A DNA stretch of 64,000 bases, from contig CAVSWH010000015.1 in the NCBI GenBank assembly GCA_963731625.1, forward strand, positions 248,001 to 312,000. The letters are read 5' to 3'. The translations under genes were made by a program, and so were the position numbers. The DNA comes from PALSA-555 sp963731625 (GTDB taxonomy: Bacteria > Actinomycetota > Acidimicrobiia > IMCC26256 > PALSA-555). Shown one piece after another: positions 59,938 through 64,000 of the stretch. The notes beneath the pieces were generated by a model. That model made no database searches and was not told the DNA's origin. It saw nothing but the letters and a program-made list of their open reading frames with translations. Positions within the stretch are counted from its first letter, which is position 1. Every line of letters begins with the position of its first letter.

Positions 59938-61350
59938 GTGAGTTCGATCCTCCTCGCAGTCAATCCCGTGCCGTGGGCGCGGGCACAGATGGGATTCACC
60001 CTCGGATTCCACATCATCCTGGTCCCGTTGGGCGTCGCGTGGGCCTTCATGGCGCTCGTCGCCAACTATCGGGCGGTGAAGCGCGGCGACCAGGACGCGC
60101 TGCTGCTCGCGCAGCGATGGTCGAAGTACATGGCCGTCACCTTCGCCGTGGGTGCCGTGACCGGCACCGTCCTCACCTTCGAGTTCGGGTTGCTCTGGCC
60201 GAACTTCATGGGTCGCTTCGGCGCCGCGTTCGGCATCCCGTTCGCGGTCGAAGGTCTGTTCTTCTTCCTCGAGGCGATCTTCATCGCGATCTACATCTAC
60301 GGCTGGAAGCGGCTGAAGCCGTGGCCACACTTCTGGACCGGCGTACCGATCGTGATCGCCGGCATCGGGGGCGTGGCCTCGGTCGTGGCCGCGAACGCAT
60401 GGATGAACGAACCGGCCGGTTTCACCCTGAACTCGGCGGGCAAGGTGACGAGCGTCGACCCGATCGGTGTGATCTTCAACTCGGCGATGCCGTACGAGAC
60501 GGCGCACATGCTCGTGGCGGCCTATCTCGTCGGCGGGTTCCTGATCGCGTCCGTGTACGCCGCGGGGATGCTCCGGGGCCGCCGTGACCGCTATCACCGG
60601 CTGGGCTTCATCATCCCGTTCACGGTTGCCGCCATCGCCGCGCCCGTCCAGATGCTCGTCGGCGACACCTTGGCCCGCTACGTCTACAACAACGAACCGA
60701 CCAAGTTCGCGGCGATCGAGCTCGTCCCGAAGACTAAGAGCGACGTCCCCGAGACGCTCCTCGGGCACCTGAACTCCAACGGCTCGGTCACGGGGGGCCT
60801 CGCGATTCCCGGCCTCGCCTCGATCCTCTCGGACCCCTCGACGCGGACGAGCACCGTCGTGCAGGGCCTCAACGCGTTTCCCAAGCAGGACGAGCCGACG
60901 GTCGCCGAGGTCAACATCGTGCACCTGGGCTGGGACGTGATGGTCGGGCTCGCCACCCTGCTGTTCCTGCTCTCGGTCTGGTACGCGCTCGGCTGGTTCC
61001 GGCGGCGAGACCTCCCGAAGAGCCGCTGGTTCCTCCGGGTCGCCGCGGTCGCCGGGGTCCTGTCCGTCGTGGCCCTCGAGGCCGGCTGGGTCGTCACCGA
61101 GGTGGGCCGCCAGCCCTGGATCGTGCACAACTACTTCACGGTCCAGCAGGCCTCCACGACGAACCAAGGAGTGTGGGCCACCTTCCTCGTGGTCTTCGTC
61201 GTGTACCTCGTGGTCGGCGTCACAACAATCCTGATCCTGCGGTCGATGAGCCGCCGGTGGCGGGCCGGCCAGGAGCTCGACGACGCCGACGCGCCCTACG
61301 GCCCGCGCGAGCCGATCCCACCCCCAGCTGAGAACGTCCCGGTCGGATGA
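59938..61350 (+). CDS. cydA: Cytochrome bd oxidase subunit I
   Basis: Quinol oxidase subunit carrying the haems, 470 residues with nine or so membrane helices. ARAQMGFTLGFHIILVPLGV near 15-34 holds the haem b595 His; YETAHMLVAAYL near 185 holds a haem b558 His; GRQPWIVHNYFT near 390 is the family signature. The Q-loop (about 240-330) is short, as in the S-type or CIO-like group. The GTG start at 59938 is directly at the first helix. It heads an overlapping operon with cydB and a ClC-type gene. Confidence 0.95.
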   Translation: MSSILLAVNPVPWARAQMGFTLGFHIILVPLGVAWAFMALVANYRAVKRGDQDALLLAQRWSKYMAVTFAVGAVTGTVLTFEFGLLWPNFMGRFGAAFGIPFAVEGLFFFLEAIFIAIYIYGWKRLKPWPHFWTGVPIVIAGIGGVASVVAANAWMNEPAGFTLNSAGKVTSVDPIGVIFNSAMPYETAHMLVAAYLVGGFLIASVYAAGMLRGRRDRYHRLGFIIPFTVAAIAAPVQMLVGDTLARYVYNNEPTKFAAIELVPKTKSDVPETLLGHLNSNGSVTGGLAIPGLASILSDPSTRTSTVVQGLNAFPKQDEPTVAEVNIVHLGWDVMVGLATLLFLLSVWYALGWFRRRDLPKSRWFLRVAAVAGVLSVVALEAGWVVTEVGRQPWIVHNYFTVQQASTTNQGVWATFLVVFVVYLVVGVTTILILRSMSRRWRAGQELDDADAPYGPREPIPPPAENVPVG

Positions 61351-62366
61351 GCAGCGCCGTCGCCGTCGTGCTGTTCGTCGGCGTGACCGCCTACGCGATC
61401 TTCGGCGGCGCGGACTTCGGCGCCGGGTTCTGGGACCTCGTCGCCGGTGGCGCGGCCCGCGGCGCGCGCCCTCGGGCCGTCGCCGCCCACTCCATCGGCC
61501 CGGTCTGGGAAGCAGACCACGTCTGGCTCATCTTCTGCCTCGTGGTGCTGTGGACCGCCTTCTCGCAGGCCTTCGCCTCCATCATGCTGACCCTGTTCGT
61601 CCCGCTCACCCTCGCCGCGCTCGGGATCGTGCTCCGAGGCTCGAGCTTCGCCTTCCGCAAAGAGGTGTTCCGCACCGCCCAACAACGCAACTTCGGCGCC
61701 GCGTTCGCGGTGTCGTCGGTCCTGGTCCCCTTCTGCATGGGCGCCGTCGCCGGGGCGATCGCCTCCGGGCGCGTGCCCGCCGGGGGCAAAGCGGGTGACC
61801 CCTGGTCGAGCTGGCTCAACCCGACCTCCATCCTCGGCGGCGTCCTGGCCGTCTGTGTCTGCGCCTACCTCGCGGCCACCTTCTTGGTCTGGGACGCCCG
61901 CCGCCTCCACGAGCCCGACATGGTCGAGTACTTCCGACGTCGCGCCATCGCCGCGGCGGTCGTCACCGGCGTCGTCGCGTTCGCCGGCATCTTCGTGCTC
62001 CGCAGCGACGCTCGGTACGTCTTCGACGGGCTCACGGCGCGAGCGCTGCCCGTGGTCCTGATCTCGGCCGTGTGCGGCACCGGGTCCCTCGTCCTGATGA
62101 TCCGGGGCGCCCACCGGTGGGCGAGGGTGCTCGCCGTCGGCGCCGTCGCGGCCGTCGTCGTCGCCTGGGGGGTCGCCCAGTGGCCGTATCTCCTCCCGAC
62201 CACGCTCAAGGTGTCGCAAGCGGCCGCGCCCTCGGCGACGCTCGGTGCCGTGCTCGTCGTGTTCGGGGTCGCCGTGGTCGTGATCTTGCCGTCGCTGGCC
62301 CTGCTCTACGTGCTGGACCAACGCAGCATCCTCGAGTCTGAGGGGGCTCTCGGGAGAGGGACATGA
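61347..62366 (+). CDS. cydB: Cytochrome bd oxidase subunit II
   Basis: A 339-residue partner of CydA with eight to nine membrane helices. The start (FVGVTAYAIFGGADFGAGFW) and the conserved Trp/Glu region GPVWEADHVWLIFCLVVLWTAF near 52-73 are diagnostic. The ATG overlaps the cydA stop by ATGA, and its own stop overlaps the next gene in the same way. No cydC/cydD genes are in the window. Confidence 0.95.
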   Translation: MSSAVAVVLFVGVTAYAIFGGADFGAGFWDLVAGGAARGARPRAVAAHSIGPVWEADHVWLIFCLVVLWTAFSQAFASIMLTLFVPLTLAALGIVLRGSSFAFRKEVFRTAQQRNFGAAFAVSSVLVPFCMGAVAGAIASGRVPAGGKAGDPWSSWLNPTSILGGVLAVCVCAYLAATFLVWDARRLHEPDMVEYFRRRAIAAAVVTGVVAFAGIFVLRSDARYVFDGLTARALPVVLISAVCGTGSLVLMIRGAHRWARVLAVGAVAAVVVAWGVAQWPYLLPTTLKVSQAAAPSATLGAVLVVFGVAVVVILPSLALLYVLDQRSILESEGALGRGT

Positions 62367-63712
62367 CGAACGCGGCGGCTTCACCGGAGGACGCGCCACC
62401 CCCTCCCGATCCCACTGAGATCCTCAAGTCTCGCCGCTACCTGGCGCTCCTGGTGCTCGGAGCCGTCATCGGCGTCCCGGTGGCGACCGTGGCCTACTTC
62501 TTCTTGGAAGGGATCTCCAGAGTCCAGACGGAGATCTTCAGCGATCTTCCTCGCCAGCTCGGATACCACGCAGAACCGCTGTGGTGGCCGCTGCCCTGGC
62601 TGGCGCTCAGCGGCGTGCTGGTCGCGCTGGCCATCCGATACCTGCCGGGGACCGGCGGCCACGAACCGTCAGAGGGCTTCAAGTCGGGCGCACCGGTCGC
62701 GCCGATCGAGCTGTTCGGGATCGTCGCGGCCGCCTTCGCCACGCTCAGTCTCGGGGTGGTGCTGGGCCCCGAAGCACCCCTGATCGCGATCGGCAGCGGC
62801 CTAGGAATACTGGCGGTGCACCTGGTCAAGCGGGACGCGCCCCCCCAGGCCACCGTGGTCATCGGCGCAGCGGGGAGTTTCGCGGCCATCGCCACCCTGC
62901 TGGGCTCGCCGCTGACCGGTGCCTTTCTGCTCATGGAGATCGCCGGGCTGGGAGGCCCGATGTTGGAGGTCCTGCTCATCCCGGGTCTCCTCGCGGCCGG
63001 CGTCGGTTCCCTGATCTTCGTGGGCCTCGACAACCTGACCGGATACGGGACGTTCTCGCTGACCGTCCCCAACATCCCCCACCTCGGGTCGCCGACCGGG
63101 GCCGAGTTTCTTTGGGCCGTCGCCATCGGTCTCATCGCCGCAGTCGTCGCAACCGGCATCTTCCGCGTCGCCCGGATGCTCCGGCCCGTTGTCGAGCGGC
63201 ACAGATTGTTGTTGACGCCCGTCGCGGGTCTGGCCGTCGGGGGACTGGCCATCGCCTTCGCCGCCGGAACGAGTCACGGCTCCTCCGAAGTGCTCTTCTC
63301 GGGGCAGTCCGCGCTCCCGACGCTCATCCAGCAAGCCGGCACCTGGACGGTGGGCGCACTGCTCTTGCTGCTGGCCTGCAAGGGTCTGGCCTACGCGATC
63401 TCGTTGAGTGGCTTCCGCGGTGGTCCCATCTTCCCCAGCATGTTCATCGGTGCGGTTATCGGGATCGCCCTCTCCCACTTCTCGAGCTTGCCGATGATCG
63501 CTGGGGTGGCGATGGGCGTGGGGGCCATGACGGCAGGAGCGCTGAAGCTGCCGATGACGGCCGTGCTGCTCCCGAGCCTCCTCTTCCTCTCCGACGCCGT
63601 GGTGTTGATGCCGGTCGTGATCGTGGCCGTCGTCGTCTCGTACATCGTGGCCGTGCGGATCAACCCGAACCCACCGGAGGTACCGGCACCTGCTGCGCCG
63701 GGCCACCGTTGA
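62363..63712 (+). CDS. ClC-family chloride channel/antiporter
   Basis: A 449-residue membrane protein of the ClC fold. GPEAPLIAIGSGLG near 132-145 corresponds to the GxEGP selectivity region and keeps the gating Glu, but has Ala in place of the usual Gly; the later pore segment is FRGGPIFPSMFIGAVIG near 353-369. It should move Cl- or another anion, perhaps against H+. It overlaps cydB by ATGA, so it is translated with the oxidase, an arrangement that could balance charge or pH during bd-driven respiration. Confidence 0.9.
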   Translation: MTNAAASPEDAPPPPDPTEILKSRRYLALLVLGAVIGVPVATVAYFFLEGISRVQTEIFSDLPRQLGYHAEPLWWPLPWLALSGVLVALAIRYLPGTGGHEPSEGFKSGAPVAPIELFGIVAAAFATLSLGVVLGPEAPLIAIGSGLGILAVHLVKRDAPPQATVVIGAAGSFAAIATLLGSPLTGAFLLMEIAGLGGPMLEVLLIPGLLAAGVGSLIFVGLDNLTGYGTFSLTVPNIPHLGSPTGAEFLWAVAIGLIAAVVATGIFRVARMLRPVVERHRLLLTPVAGLAVGGLAIAFAAGTSHGSSEVLFSGQSALPTLIQQAGTWTVGALLLLLACKGLAYAISLSGFRGGPIFPSMFIGAVIGIALSHFSSLPMIAGVAMGVGAMTAGALKLPMTAVLLPSLLFLSDAVVLMPVVIVAVVVSYIVAVRINPNPPEVPAPAAPGHR

Positions 63713-63779
63713 ACACTCGGGAGGATGCGCGCTCAGGCACCGCGTGCGTGGCGGCACAGTGCTGCAGTTCCGATGCCGA

Positions 63780-64000
63780 TCACGGCGCGGCGTAGGTCCA
63801 GTCGGGCTGCTTCCGGTCCTGCCGCGGGTCGTAGATGGCCACGCCCTCGCGCACGTCGACGATCTTCGGCGTGGGAAGCGGCTCGAGGAGCGTATCCGTC
63901 TCGAGCTCCGCGACGAAGTCCTCCGGGAACGTGCGCAACAGGCTGCCGATCGTCCGCTGCTCCTCCTCGCCGAGGTAGCAACGGTTCTGGTCGGTGATGC
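63780..64000 (-). CDS. C-terminal fragment, possibly NuoF-like NADH dehydrogenase subunit
   Basis: The last 72 or so residues of a protein that continues beyond the window edge. It reads ITDQNRCYLGEEEQRTIGSL, then LRTFPEDFVAELETD, PKIVDVREGVAIYDPRQDRK and ends PDWTYAAP. The Cys after NR and the following helix resemble the iron-sulfur end of NuoF-type flavoproteins, so a complex I-like or related dehydrogenase is my best guess, with moderate certainty. It is convergent with the ClC-type gene. Confidence 0.6.
   Translation of the reverse strand, partial: ITDQNRCYLGEEEQRTIGSLLRTFPEDFVAELETDTLLEPLPTPKIVDVREGVAIYDPRQDRKQPDWTYAAP

Noticed and set aside
1..64000. tRNA, rRNA, CRISPR arrays, integrases, transposases
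   Set aside because: No T-loop-like sequences in a cloverleaf context, no regularly spaced repeats and no recombinase motifs were seen.

Overview
The window looks like a chromosomal segment of a high-GC Gram-positive bacterium (Actinomycetota). The pointers are GC-rich codon use, many GTG starts, DUF2510 and SHOCT domain proteins, a mycothiol-type DinB enzyme, an LLM-class (F420-type) oxidoreductase, an F420-dependent NADP reductase-like protein, hydrolase-cyclase fusions, a Baeyer-Villiger monooxygenase, and start codons that sit 6-7 nt after a TANNNT box (leaderless mRNAs). A soil or freshwater actinomycete, perhaps an Acidimicrobiia-like lineage, is my inference; there is no rRNA or ribosomal protein to fix it. 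No tRNA, rRNA, CRISPR array, integrase or transposase was seen.

Layout. 0-4 kb: a membrane-anchored hypothetical and an HtrA-type protease (-), then a methyltransferase/NTF2-like pair and a lactate/malate dehydrogenase-like enzyme (+). 4-11 kb: a stretch rich in broken genes (an unknown short gene, a truncated phospholipase C-type phosphoesterase, a DUF1059 gene, a BTAD/SARP-type regulator) mixed with intact ones (F420-NADP reductase-like, rhodanese, membrane hypothetical), plus a perfect 64-bp tandem duplication. 11-15.5 kb: an SDR, two very small membrane/secreted proteins each preceded by the same 17-bp dyad, an HSL-type esterase and small hypotheticals. 15.8-24.3 kb: a long minus-strand catabolic block (hydrolase-cyclase, P450, SRPBCC, SpoIIAA-like, TauD dioxygenase, D-aminoacylase-type amidohydrolase, LLM oxidoreductase, esterase); three of these genes overlap by ATGA. 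24.6-30.2 kb: a plus-strand run (Tat phosphoesterase, quinone oxidoreductase, sulfotransferase, sensor-like membrane protein, isochorismatase fold).

30-45 kb: mixed orientation with a phytanoyl-CoA dioxygenase, an O-methyltransferase, a nitrobindin-like protein, a MaoC dehydratase, a DAO-type flavoenzyme, a LysM lipoprotein, a GNAT enzyme, a DEAD-box helicase fused to a cold-shock domain, an SGNH esterase, and a signalling cluster (DUF4242-cyclase, DUF4097, stand-alone cyclase). 45-50.5 kb: a Baeyer-Villiger monooxygenase with a patatin lipase and a zinc alcohol dehydrogenase, a plausible ketone-to-ester-to-alcohol set. 50.8-64 kb: sugar oxidation and respiration: gluconokinase, NDH-2, aldose 1-epimerase, glucose 1-dehydrogenase, an MFS transporter, a GMC oxidoreductase, a GH15 glucosidase/trehalase, cydA-cydB and a ClC-type channel in an overlapping operon, and the C-terminal end of a possible NuoF-like protein at the edge.

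The most unusual signals are non-coding: a dispersed dyad TGAGTA-N5-TACTCA before several unrelated genes, a family of intergenic palindromes with the core GACTCGCGGT between 32 and 51 kb, and leaderless start signals that point to non-standard start codons for two genes (CTG for the monooxygenase, ACG for the SGNH esterase).
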